Source of the DNA: a virus
Reading direction: 5' to 3' (one strand)
Length of the DNA stretch: 64,000 nt
Virus record (IMG/VR): IMGVR_UViG_3300022839_000006
Location: 144,231-208,230 of that record
The notes under the pieces were generated by a model, which was given only the letters and a program-made list of their open reading frames with translations, did no database searches and was not told the origin of the DNA. Shown piece by piece: positions 7,538 through 15,945 of the stretch. The position numbers and the translations under genes were made by a program. Within the stretch, counting starts at the first letter, position 1, and each line of letters opens with the position of its first letter.

Positions 7538-9250
7538 TTATTTTGTATACTTCAACTTTCCACAATCATACACTTTTAAAAACCCGTGATTTAGTGCGTT
7601 CTGGTGCTCTGTCAATTCGGGACAAAAAGTGTCAGGATACTTTGCTTGGAGTTTGGCTCTTGTCATTTGCCTCCGAGGGATTCTCCTCTTTGTAGCTCTA
7701 CAGTAGTAAGTGTAATCTGGTTTTGTCTGATGGGTCAGACTCATCCCCGACTTTTGATATATGTTGTTTTCAAAATCAGTCCACAACAAATCAGCATACG
7801 TGTAGACGTTGGTAACCTTTGACATTATTTTTGACAGTCCACCTACAACAGGGAGTTTTGACGCAAATCTTGTAAGATCGTGACTGTCACCATACCGCTT
7901 AAATGTCGCAACAGAAACCAACAGACCCTCATGCTCGAGGCCTATGTTGAAAGAGTGATTGACATTCCCTTGAATGTGATGATGCTCGAGAAACTCCTTA
8001 CAATCAACATCATATACTACTTTTGTCTTTCTTGCCCCTATAGATATATCTGATGGCTCCAAAAGAGACATGATTTTTCGTCGGATTAGATCTGGACCAT
8101 CTCTTAGATCATCTTCAAACAGGTGGATCAATCTTATACCATTATGTGCAGCATCTTTCTTTTTGTCTAAATGATAATTTGTAGGTTTGAATTTCTCGGA
8201 GTGCCAATAACAACCATTTATTTCAAACCCTATGTTATAATCAGGGAGAAAGATGTCAATCTCCTTACGGTCACTCAACAATGTTCTATCATTGAATATA
8301 GGAGAATAATCAGCTAGCCATCTACCAACCATGTGCTCGTAGGATGAAGGCTGTCCAATTCCCTTTCTCAGAATGTCGAAACTATCAAGCATCTCTGCTA
8401 CAATAGGGTGGCTGCATCCTAGAAATTCGCCCATTTGCTCGAGTGACATCGTTTTATAAAGTTCCTCCAACAGAACTTTGTCGTAAAGACCTTCAATGTT
8501 TTCTCTTGGTGTTCCTTTTGTAAACACACCCAGTTTGTGTATTTGTGTGTTGATTATGTGATTCTTGACCTTATATTTTTTCGCAATCTGTGGTATCGTA
8601 TATTGCTCTCTTAGTTTACGTAGAGTATCAGCACTCTGTATGTCTATATGAATCTCTACATGTGTGTTTCTTTTTGTGTCTTCTCCAGACTGTTTAATAA
8701 TATCTGATGCTGTCTGAACACTACAGCCAATTTCTTTTGAACATTGTGTGACATTAGAACCGCTATGCCATTGTTTTAATATCTGTGTTTTCACACTCTC
8801 TACATCGAACTTAAACTTGTCAAACTTTTTGTACTTTTTGGCCCACTTGGTTACAGTAGAGGGTGCATGTCCTGTAATTGCTGATATTCCAACAATTGTC
8901 TCGCACGAATCGAATAGGATAGGATCGAAGGGGATTGATTTAATCACAACAATCTTGCTAATTCTCACAAATCTTCGAACAGAATCTACTGGAACCTCTA
9001 ACCTGTCTGCAATGACTCTGCAATTGATATTTCCGCTAATATAATCATCCTGAAACTCACAGAACCTACGCGCGACAATATCATAGAACGTCTCCCTCAA
9101 TACTACGCCCCAACGATCTGCAAGTTCCTGCACCGACGAAGACGATACGCCGTACGTATTTGCAATGGAAGAGAAGCTCTCTCCCGAATCGATTAGATCC
9201 TGAAAAGAGCTTCTATTAAGAACAGACGTAAGTGTTCCTCTTTTAGACAC
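7538..9250 (-). CDS. Vsr-like (EDxHD) homing endonuclease with repeated HTH modules
   Basis: A 570-aa freestanding nuclease. The N-terminal 300 residues are a string of helix-turn-helix units (SFSSIANTYGVSSSSVQEL, IVGISAITGHAPSTVTKW, VTQCSKEIGCSVQTASDII, TIPQIAKKYKVKNHIINTQ). The nuclease core near residue 328 (EIDIFLPDYNIGFEINGCYW, then HSEKF and LDKKKDAAHNGIRLIHLFEDD) is the PD-(D/E)XK/Vsr fold of the I-Bth0305I group. It is inserted between folE and a small gene with its ATG at the folE stop, and there is no sign that it interrupts a gene. It probably drives its own spread. Confidence 0.88.
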   Translation of the reverse strand: MSKRGTLTSVLNRSSFQDLIDSGESFSSIANTYGVSSSSVQELADRWGVVLRETFYDIVARRFCEFQDDYISGNINCRVIADRLEVPVDSVRRFVRISKIVVIKSIPFDPILFDSCETIVGISAITGHAPSTVTKWAKKYKKFDKFKFDVESVKTQILKQWHSGSNVTQCSKEIGCSVQTASDIIKQSGEDTKRNTHVEIHIDIQSADTLRKLREQYTIPQIAKKYKVKNHIINTQIHKLGVFTKGTPRENIEGLYDKVLLEELYKTMSLEQMGEFLGCSHPIVAEMLDSFDILRKGIGQPSSYEHMVGRWLADYSPIFNDRTLLSDRKEIDIFLPDYNIGFEINGCYWHSEKFKPTNYHLDKKKDAAHNGIRLIHLFEDDLRDGPDLIRRKIMSLLEPSDISIGARKTKVVYDVDCKEFLEHHHIQGNVNHSFNIGLEHEGLLVSVATFKRYGDSHDLTRFASKLPVVGGLSKIMSKVTNVYTYADLLWTDFENNIYQKSGMSLTHQTKPDYTYYCRATKRRIPRRQMTRAKLQAKYPDTFCPELTEHQNALNHGFLKVYDCGKLKYTK

Positions 9251-9957
9251 TATGCGCGATTACCTGCAAACTGCTGCTGCATTTTCACATTGTCAAAGAA
9301 CTCTTGCTTGACACTTTGGTTGAAGAATTGTCCCCTAAGTTCTGTTGTTTGAGTCAAAGAGCTGTTTGCCATCACTCCTCGTGTGGAACAACATCCGTGT
9401 GTAGCTTGGATGTAGACAGCAACATCACGCGTTTCTGTCGCCTTGCTGATCTCGTTAGCAATGTCCATCGTCAACTGCTCTTGGAGTGTTCCACGACGTG
9501 CTGCATGTTGAGCAATTCGAATGTACTTCGAGAGCCCGATCACACTTGATGATGGCAAAACTCCGATATATGCGACACCTTGAACGTCCTTGTGGTGGTG
9601 ACTACACATTGAGTGGATCTCTGCACGTACAACAATCATTCCGCTATACCGTGTATCAGGATCAGTGTTTGGGAATGAAGTTACAGGTGGAGGTGGCGTG
9701 TAGCGACCTCGCATCGTTTCGTTGATGTACATCTTTGCAAGACGCTTTGCTGTTCCCATTGAGTTTGGATCTGTATTGCGATCGATAATTAGAGAGTCGA
9801 GTACACCTTCAAACTTAATTGCCAATTCATCGATCAGCATATCCGTTTCGCCCTCTTCAATGAATGGCGATATGTTGTCATTTGCCCAGAAACGGCTATT
9901 ACTGTCTTGTATCCGCGCACGTATTGTCTCGGAGATTGTTTTGTTTTCTTTCGTCAT
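9250..9957 (-). CDS. folE: GTP cyclohydrolase I
   Basis: Converts GTP to 7,8-dihydroneopterin triphosphate, the first step toward 7-deazaguanine bases (and folate). The 235-aa protein carries the FolE core: CSHHHKDVQGVAYIGVLP (zinc Cys plus catalytic His), GLSKYIRIAQHAARRGTLQ, then QEQLTMDIANEI and THGCCSTRGV. The start at 9957 (MTKENKTISET) has AAAGG upstream. It belongs to the dpdA-folE-queD-queE group. Confidence 0.93.
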   Translation of the reverse strand: MTKENKTISETIRARIQDSNSRFWANDNISPFIEEGETDMLIDELAIKFEGVLDSLIIDRNTDPNSMGTAKRLAKMYINETMRGRYTPPPPVTSFPNTDPDTRYSGMIVVRAEIHSMCSHHHKDVQGVAYIGVLPSSSVIGLSKYIRIAQHAARRGTLQEQLTMDIANEISKATETRDVAVYIQATHGCCSTRGVMANSSLTQTTELRGQFFNQSVKQEFFDNVKMQQQFAGNRA

Positions 9958-10069
9958 GTTTGTAGTGCCTTTCAGATTGTGTTTTATGTCAGTGGAAAGG
10001 AGCGAGGACTGACACACTCGGCCAACAGAAAACCTTACGGTGCAACCTGTTGGAAAGTCTTGTTGCTTT

Positions 10070-10510
10070 CTATTGTTGTTCCCAGGGAAATGTGACCCAG
10101 GGCGCATCGGCTGGGATCAACATGGCTGTCACATCACTGTTGAATATGCTATCTACTTTTGTAACAAGTGATGCGTATACGACGTTGTCTGTGCCGCCAT
10201 ACACATTGTTTATTGAGTTAAAAGTATGACCAGTATCATTGATGTCGTCAACAAATACAACTCTTTTACCTGATTTTATACCTTCTTTGAGTTCAGAGTT
10301 GTGCTCACACTTCTGAACATCGCGTGTTTGCCACACAATAGTTTGGAGCGGCAACTCAAGATGGTGTGATAGGTAAAGAGCAGGAAGAAGCCCCCCTCTT
10401 GTAATTCCTACAATAATGTCAGGACTATGTGTTTCGACGTGCGTCCTGAGGTGTTTACACATGAGATCAATATCATTGTAGCTGATATGCATTTTAGCGA
10501 CTGTGCTCAT
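10070..10510 (-). CDS. Phosphoribosyltransferase-domain protein
   Basis: A 146-aa type I phosphoribosyltransferase: IIVGITRGGLLPALYLSHHL (residues 32-51) and the PRPP-binding loop VVFVDDINDTGHTF (residues 84-97). It is close in layout to hypoxanthine/xanthine phosphoribosyltransferases and to small PRTases found in phage nucleotide and deazaguanine clusters. The place between queE and folE suggests purine salvage for the modification pathway, but the substrate cannot be read from the sequence. Confidence 0.82.
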   Translation of the reverse strand: MSTVAKMHISYNDIDLMCKHLRTHVETHSPDIIVGITRGGLLPALYLSHHLELPLQTIVWQTRDVQKCEHNSELKEGIKSGKRVVFVDDINDTGHTFNSINNVYGGTDNVVYASLVTKVDSIFNSDVTAMLIPADAPWVTFPWEQQ

Positions 10511-10538
10511 TTACGTGCTCCTATTGTAGGCGGAATGA

Positions 10539-10573
10539 ACGACAGATCTGCTTCATTCAATCAGATCTGTCGT
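10539..10573 (-). terminator. 12-bp hairpin in the queE - phosphoribosyltransferase gap
   Basis: ACGACAGATCTG and its exact complement flank an 11-nt loop in a 157-bp gap (10511-10667) in which I see no gene. A second short hairpin (CGATTTG/CAAATCG) lies near 10590-10608. Neither is followed by a U-tract. Confidence 0.55.
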
Positions 10574-10667
10574 TTGTATGTTAGGTTACGATTTGGTTTT
10601 CAAATCGATACACGTGAACTCTTGCAGCTACGTTGGGTGTGGGCACAAGAGGCTCACCACCTTGATG

Positions 10668-11552
10668 TTACGCTAAACTGGCATAGAGGTGAATCTGAAG
10701 ATTGAGAACGTAACCGTGTTCGATGCAGTATTGTGCTGCATATTCATGATTACGTTGATTTGCATCCATATCCAACAATCCAGGTTCCCAGAAGCTAATT
10801 ACCTCATCGACTGTAGATCTTTCTCCGATCTCAATTCTATTTGCTCCACTGTTCCGCAACTCCTTACTCTTTATTGGCTCGTCGTTGTATACGTTCATTG
10901 GACTGATGTAGATTGGCTTGTTTGTCTTTTCGTGCCATTCTTGTGCCCACTCTGGAATTGAGCTGTATGGGCTGTCCGGATCCGCTTCCATCACGAACTT
11001 CAAACAATCCGCATCGATCATGTTGTCTTTGTGTGGTTTGATGTACTTGCCCATCATTCCACCCTTCTCGATGCACTTTGGACTCATAACCAAAACCGTT
11101 GTTTTCGGAATACTCGATTGATGAACGATCCCATTGGATTCGATTTGAGTATTCTTAAATACCTTATTCATCCGTTCCAACAGCGGTCCAATATTCTTCT
11201 GTAAGAGGGGTTCACCACCCGTCATTACAAGAACCACTTGCTTTTTAATTCCCGTCAACGGATCATGCAAAGTCCAATCAGGACGATTCATCCCCTTGTC
11301 TGAATAGAATTTGTCTATTGCTGTTTCGATGTTCGCATCGACCTCGTCGAACGTCATCCAATCGCCATCATCAAAGAATGTGTCACAAAAACTACAAGCC
11401 AGATTACATTTTGCTAATCTAATAAAGAAAGCTGGTTCGCCCCGGAATGGCCCTTCCCCTTGTAAGGTCATGAACATCGAAGTGACGAACAACTTGTCTT
11501 CTTCTGCGTCCTTAAAATATTTTTGTCCTACTATTTCGTTTTTTCCAAACAT
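10668..11552 (-). CDS. queE: 7-carboxy-7-deazaguanine synthase QueE (radical SAM)
   Basis: Converts 6-carboxytetrahydropterin to 7-carboxy-7-deazaguanine (CDG) using S-adenosylmethionine and a 4Fe-4S cluster. The 294-aa protein has FMTLQGEGPFRGEPAFFIRL near residue 28, the cluster motif CNLACSFC near residue 49 (CxxxCxxC), VLVMTGGEPLLQ near 110, and the C-terminal LNLQIHLY typical of QueE. Insertions make it longer than the roughly 220 residues of E. coli QueE. It lies just after queD. Confidence 0.93.
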   Translation of the reverse strand: MFGKNEIVGQKYFKDAEEDKLFVTSMFMTLQGEGPFRGEPAFFIRLAKCNLACSFCDTFFDDGDWMTFDEVDANIETAIDKFYSDKGMNRPDWTLHDPLTGIKKQVVLVMTGGEPLLQKNIGPLLERMNKVFKNTQIESNGIVHQSSIPKTTVLVMSPKCIEKGGMMGKYIKPHKDNMIDADCLKFVMEADPDSPYSSIPEWAQEWHEKTNKPIYISPMNVYNDEPIKSKELRNSGANRIEIGERSTVDEVISFWEPGLLDMDANQRNHEYAAQYCIEHGYVLNLQIHLYASLA

Positions 11553-11616
11553 TACATGTCCTTATTTCTTGAGTGTTGAAATTTCATTGATCAGTTGAAA
11601 CTGTGTGTCGTTCACT

Positions 11617-12261
11617 TTACGGTGTGCCACAAGAGCATTCATGATCTCCTTGCTCGATTTTTGTTAGATGTGACCAGGATCCAAGACGCTCAATCGCATC
11701 GATTGGCGCTTCCCAATCCCATCGTGATTTGATAGGAAGAGTTTCGTGACCGCCATCAATCTTACTATTTGCATCAGCAAAGGCTGTTTGTTTATCTACT
11801 TCGCACATTGCATCGTTGCGGTTGTGCTCATATACACGTACACGTTCTACATAACAGCGTCCGTCCGTTACCTTATACACGTAATGGTTGACGTGCTCCC
11901 AGATAAACAGCGAGCTCATTTCCATAGATACACCACTTGGCAATACACGCAACGTGCCAAGTATGCCACCAGGCGCTGTCAGTTCGGACGTGATTTGTCC
12001 AAGTCTCGGATCGTCAGCAGGAAGTACTGTGACGTGATCGAAGTAATATTCGAGGAAGTGTTTCACAGGACCGAGTTCACCAAACGGAACAATCCATCCA
12101 TGTGGATCAATCTCTCCTGCAAATGTAAACTCAACTTCACGATCGTATCCGTGAACGCTTGCACAATCACCTGGCGTGCCGTCAGGATTCTTGTCAAAAT
12201 GTTGTGCATGGCCACACGGAAGGTACTTGAACACCTTCGTTGCCTTAATTTGTATTGCCAT
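11617..12261 (-). CDS. queD: 6-carboxytetrahydropterin synthase QueD-like
   Basis: Makes 6-carboxytetrahydropterin from dihydroneopterin triphosphate. The 214-aa T-fold protein has FKYLPCGHAQHFD near residue 12, GDCASVHGYDREVEFTFAG near 31 (catalytic Cys and the first zinc His), FGELGPVKHFLEYYFDHVTVL near 60, and a late VERVRVYEHNRNDAM. The usual HGH zinc pair reads HGY here, so a zinc ligand is changed. The C-terminal 50 residues are extra and end in CSC. It sits directly before queE. Confidence 0.82.
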   Translation of the reverse strand: MAIQIKATKVFKYLPCGHAQHFDKNPDGTPGDCASVHGYDREVEFTFAGEIDPHGWIVPFGELGPVKHFLEYYFDHVTVLPADDPRLGQITSELTAPGGILGTLRVLPSGVSMEMSSLFIWEHVNHYVYKVTDGRCYVERVRVYEHNRNDAMCEVDKQTAFADANSKIDGGHETLPIKSRWDWEAPIDAIERLGSWSHLTKIEQGDHECSCGTP

Positions 12262-12329
12262 TGTAAATACTCCTTTGATTATCGGTCGGAGTGTTTAGAG
12301 AGGGTCGATCCGTAGTCCTCTTGCTTAAT

Positions 12330-12791
12330 CTATTGTACGGCATTTCCATAGTTGACGTCAACAAAATTGTCGCTTATAGACGTGCCGTAATATCTGTACC
12401 AACTAGGTTTAGATCGGATTCGCTCGACGACTCTTGCTACATTCACAGCGAGATCTACACTGTTGGGGACCCAATCTTGCCACAGACCCTCAGCTCGTTG
12501 AAACACTGTCCAATCTATCACCCTTTCTTCTGGTTTCATGTTATAACCACGCATACGCAACTCAGCGATTAGGCTATGGTACCTGTTTAAGAGATACAGG
12601 CCCTTGTCGTAGTGAAAGGTTACGTGTCCCTTATTTAGCGTATAATTCTTAGGGATCCGTCCTTTGACTAGTCCACTTTTTGAGTCTAATGTGCGTCTCA
12701 GAGATGCGTTGACCATAGGCAATTCCCTATATTCAGCCATTGCATGTTGATCTGTGAGTTTCGATGGAGGAATCACGTTAATTCTAGTCAT
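12330..12791 (-). CDS. denV: DenV pyrimidine-dimer DNA glycosylase (endonuclease V)
   Basis: Cuts the glycosyl bond at UV pyrimidine dimers and nicks the abasic site. The 153-aa protein aligns with T4 DenV from its first residues: MTRINVIPPSKLTDQHAMAE (Thr2 nucleophile after Met removal), AEYRELPMV with the catalytic Glu, GHVTFHYDKGLYLLNR, and a C-terminal KPSWYRYYGTSI. Length is slightly above T4's 138. A useful enzyme for a phage in sunlit water. Confidence 0.95.
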   Translation of the reverse strand: MTRINVIPPSKLTDQHAMAEYRELPMVNASLRRTLDSKSGLVKGRIPKNYTLNKGHVTFHYDKGLYLLNRYHSLIAELRMRGYNMKPEERVIDWTVFQRAEGLWQDWVPNSVDLAVNVARVVERIRSKPSWYRYYGTSISDNFVDVNYGNAVQ

Positions 12792-12792
12792 A

Positions 12793-12978
12793 TTAGCAAT
12801 TCCAAAGGTAAGTAGTGTCTGTCTCTGGATTGTCTAGGATGTCTTCTGACATTCCAACGATCATTTCCGCTTCTTCTTCTACGTCGCCTTCAAGCTGTAC
12901 AGTGTTGATGTAATGCTCCATCGCTTTTTTGATAATTTCAAGTTGGTCAGAGTTCATCTCAATGCTAATTTTACTCAT
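12793..12978 (-). CDS. Hypothetical 61-aa acidic protein
   Basis: MSKISIEMNSDQLEIIKKAM; N-terminal strand-helix pattern and an acidic stretch (GDVEEEAEMIVGMSED) before TDTTYLWNC. Short conserved phage proteins of this type are common near denV or gene 43; no function is known. Start chosen at 12978, with GAGG upstream. Confidence 0.65.
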   Translation of the reverse strand: MSKISIEMNSDQLEIIKKAMEHYINTVQLEGDVEEEAEMIVGMSEDILDNPETDTTYLWNC

Positions 12979-13033
12979 TGCGTGTTCCTCAATGTTACTT
13001 ATACAAATAACGTACACTTCATATGAGGCAGCG

Positions 13034-14746
13034 TCAAGCGAAAAAGTCTTCCAACGTGTCAACCTTTGTGGCAGACCACCCCAATGAGTCGAGAATGTTT
13101 TGAATTGGATCTAGGAACACTTTTGAGAACTGCTTCTCTCTGTCAACGTAATTGTCTATTTCCATTTCAGCAGGAGGACTCTCAATGAACGATATTATAT
13201 TTTCGCGAAGAGGATTCGGCAGCTTCAAGTACACGAACTTGATTTTGTCTCCTGACTGTATAAGAGGATAACGATTGACGAGGTCATTGTCTACAGTCCA
13301 CTTGTTTGATAGAAGACAACCACGGATGTGAATTGGACAGGCCTTTTTGTATATCGTCCTTGGATCAGCATAGCCATCCACGTCGTTGGTCCCAGAGACC
13401 TTAGCTATGTGTTGAACAGACAAACCAAAAAACTCCTCCTTGAAGTCTCTTATAAATTCCTGTGTCTCAGACTCGCCTTGCGTAACAATGATCTTAAACG
13501 CTTCAAAAAACTTCTTTCTACATATTTCTGGTGTAGAGCTTCTTGCCGCATCAATTCCCGTGACAGACACCTTTGGCTCATCATAGTGAACACCCTCACT
13601 ATTAAGAACATTTAATATGTATCGCTTCTTTGCAACAAAGATGGCCTTGTCTGCAATCTTTTCACGTTTCATTTTCATTGCATTACGATATGCACCCATT
13701 CTTTCAGCTAAATCATCATACGCATCGTCAAGCAACGGCTCAATCTTTTCTTTGCACACTTTGTCAATAAAAGACTCGCCTTGCTCGCGCGTAACATTGA
13801 CGGTTCCAAACACCTTTTCGACGAGTGGACCAAGATTGACATACACACTGTCTGTGTCGCAATACACACAATAATCAACATCTGTCGTTTTGAGCACTTT
13901 GTTTACGTACATGTTAATTGCCTGTGCGGCCCACTTGGTGGAAAGCTGTCCTGACGTTGTAATGCCCTCAGCCATGTCACTAATGTAGTAGATAAAAAAT
14001 GCGTTGGCTGTACTTCCATAAAGTCCGTTCATTAGAATCTTGATGGACATTTGGCTGTTGTGTAGCTGGGTTATCAGCTTTTTCAACCGTACAATTTCAT
14101 CCTTCGTTGTTGCTATCTCAAGCTCAGACTCTGCCATGAGCATCTTTACTTTGATCTCTGCACGTTCGTCGTAGTATCCTTGAATGATCTGAGGAATGAT
14201 CCCCTCACGTTCTTTAGAGAAGCAAGCTCCATTTGCTGCTACTGCATACTTGGTCGTGTTTTTGTAGTTGCCGTCTAGTACAATCTGTTGTGACACGTCC
14301 TCTTTTACGTTGTGTTGATATGTTTCTGGTGACATGTTGTATTGCATCATTAAGTGCGGATAAAGGCTGTTAAGGTCAAAGGACACAACCCAATCTTTCA
14401 TTCCCTTTTGTGGGTCCTTTACATATCCACCAACGATGCCCCTTGCACTTTCCTCTGATGCAGATTTGATGAATGGTACGCGTCCTTGATCCATTAGGGC
14501 TCTGAATATAGTGGTATCCCACAGTCCCACAGTTCCAAACGCCTCGTTAAAATTGACACCACTCTTGTATGCAACAGTAAACGACAGTGCAAGAAGAGCT
14601 ACTTGCTCTTCAAACATCTCAACAAGCCTCGTGTCATACAAGTTGTAATCCAATCCAAGCTGATAATATTCACGATCGGCAAGGTCGGAATACTTGCGAT
14701 GCATTTCAAGCAACTGCTTGTCCGTTAGGTCCTTCATATCTTCCAT
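13034..14746 (-). CDS. 43: DNA polymerase gp43, C-terminal part (polymerase domain)
   Basis: 570 aa carrying palm, fingers and thumb of a T4-type family-B polymerase: motif A SFDLNSLYPHLMMQYN near residue 123, motif B KILMNGLYGSTANAFF near 237, motif C YCDTDSVYVN near 297. It also carries the third exonuclease motif (DYNLYDTRLV near residue 33), so the exonuclease active site is divided between two proteins. It starts at ATG 14746 after GGAG, 94 bp downstream of the N-terminal part. The C-terminus ends in EDFFA, plausibly the clamp-binding tail. Confidence 0.92.
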   Translation of the reverse strand: MEDMKDLTDKQLLEMHRKYSDLADREYYQLGLDYNLYDTRLVEMFEEQVALLALSFTVAYKSGVNFNEAFGTVGLWDTTIFRALMDQGRVPFIKSASEESARGIVGGYVKDPQKGMKDWVVSFDLNSLYPHLMMQYNMSPETYQHNVKEDVSQQIVLDGNYKNTTKYAVAANGACFSKEREGIIPQIIQGYYDERAEIKVKMLMAESELEIATTKDEIVRLKKLITQLHNSQMSIKILMNGLYGSTANAFFIYYISDMAEGITTSGQLSTKWAAQAINMYVNKVLKTTDVDYCVYCDTDSVYVNLGPLVEKVFGTVNVTREQGESFIDKVCKEKIEPLLDDAYDDLAERMGAYRNAMKMKREKIADKAIFVAKKRYILNVLNSEGVHYDEPKVSVTGIDAARSSTPEICRKKFFEAFKIIVTQGESETQEFIRDFKEEFFGLSVQHIAKVSGTNDVDGYADPRTIYKKACPIHIRGCLLSNKWTVDNDLVNRYPLIQSGDKIKFVYLKLPNPLRENIISFIESPPAEMEIDNYVDREKQFSKVFLDPIQNILDSLGWSATKVDTLEDFFA

Positions 14747-14840
14747 AGAGTCTCCGAGATTGGTTATTTTTCAAAAAGAGGATTCATAGTACAACGAAAC
14801 ATTAATTCTGATGCTTAACAGAAATAGTAATGGACACAAG

Positions 14841-15887
14841 CTAGACAGAAAGTCCTCTACGCTGGATTTCTTCCAGCAAAACGTCCCTTCGTTTTACACA
14901 CATTTCTCCATGTGTCAGTACATCATCGGGAAGGTCGCGCGATATTTTTACGTCCTTGGCTCCATCAGAAATGAATCGGTGAGTATCAACTTTGTTTCCG
15001 TGCGCCTCATAAGAAAGCTTCTTTGTGCCAAGTACAATCGTAGCGACGTTATCAAGCTTGTATGACTGCATCGTGCCGTACTTGTATCCGAACTTCTTAA
15101 ATGCATTCATGTAATCGACAATGCTGATACCGCTAATTACGTATGTTTTTTGCATCTTATTGAACATCTCGAACGACCGTTCGCGAACATGTCCCCACGG
15201 CGAAAGTCGTTTGACAGCAGCCATTCCAAGTATGTTTTCAATTCTCTTTACAATATACGTGATGTCAAACAGCTCGACGTTCCACCCCGTGACAACATCT
15301 GGATAGTCACTACACCACAAATCGACAAACCTGTTCAGCATGTCATACTCTGATTGACACTTGTGGTACTTGATCAATGAGGGATCAATTCCTGTTATAG
15401 TCTTTTCTGGATCGTAGTCTTTTGTACCAAACATGTAGTAATTAGACGATTTAGACGATTTAATTGCGACAGACGTAATCTCGTTGTCTGCAGTCTCCAT
15501 GTCAGGCTTCTTCTTGCTGATATCTACCTCGATGTCAAAGGTAAAGATGTTAATCAGCGAAGGATCAAAATCAATGGTACCAGGATACATGTCATATGTG
15601 AAAGACGCGACGTAATTGGTATTCCCACACATGACCATGTTCTGAACGTCTTTGTACCTCTCCACAAATTCTGTTGCACGCTTCATGTCATCACACTGGA
15701 TCGACTTCAATGGCCTGTCACCTATTAACGACACGTGCGATGGCTTTTGGTCCTCATTCTGACGATCCTCTACGTAGAATGTAGGCTGATACTTGACCTT
15801 CTTGTAGAACCGTTTGCCGTTGTCATATCCTGTCCATAGGATATCATTTCCATAACGTTCGATCTTTGTGTACATCGTGTTGTTCAT
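14841..15887 (-). CDS. 43: DNA polymerase gp43, N-terminal part (N-terminal and exonuclease domains)
   Basis: 348 aa. The first 300 match the gp43 N-terminus: MYTKIERYGNDILWTGY, exonuclease motif I FTFDIEVDI near residue 114 (D-x-E), motif II VVTGWNVELFDITYIVKR near 197, and SYKLDNVATIVLGTKKLSYE near 276-295. After KKLSYE about 50 residues (HGNKVDTHRF onward to RRGLSV) are not recognisable polymerase. The polymerase reading resumes in the separate downstream ORF. The two proteins would have to associate, or the gap might be removed at the RNA level. Confidence 0.9.
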   Translation of the reverse strand: MNNTMYTKIERYGNDILWTGYDNGKRFYKKVKYQPTFYVEDRQNEDQKPSHVSLIGDRPLKSIQCDDMKRATEFVERYKDVQNMVMCGNTNYVASFTYDMYPGTIDFDPSLINIFTFDIEVDISKKKPDMETADNEITSVAIKSSKSSNYYMFGTKDYDPEKTITGIDPSLIKYHKCQSEYDMLNRFVDLWCSDYPDVVTGWNVELFDITYIVKRIENILGMAAVKRLSPWGHVRERSFEMFNKMQKTYVISGISIVDYMNAFKKFGYKYGTMQSYKLDNVATIVLGTKKLSYEAHGNKVDTHRFISDGAKDVKISRDLPDDVLTHGEMCVKRRDVLLEEIQRRGLSV

Positions 15888-15945
15888 TGATTGTCCTTAT
15901 ATGATCTGCGTGGATTCTTCATTATGCATCAAAACGTACGAAACA

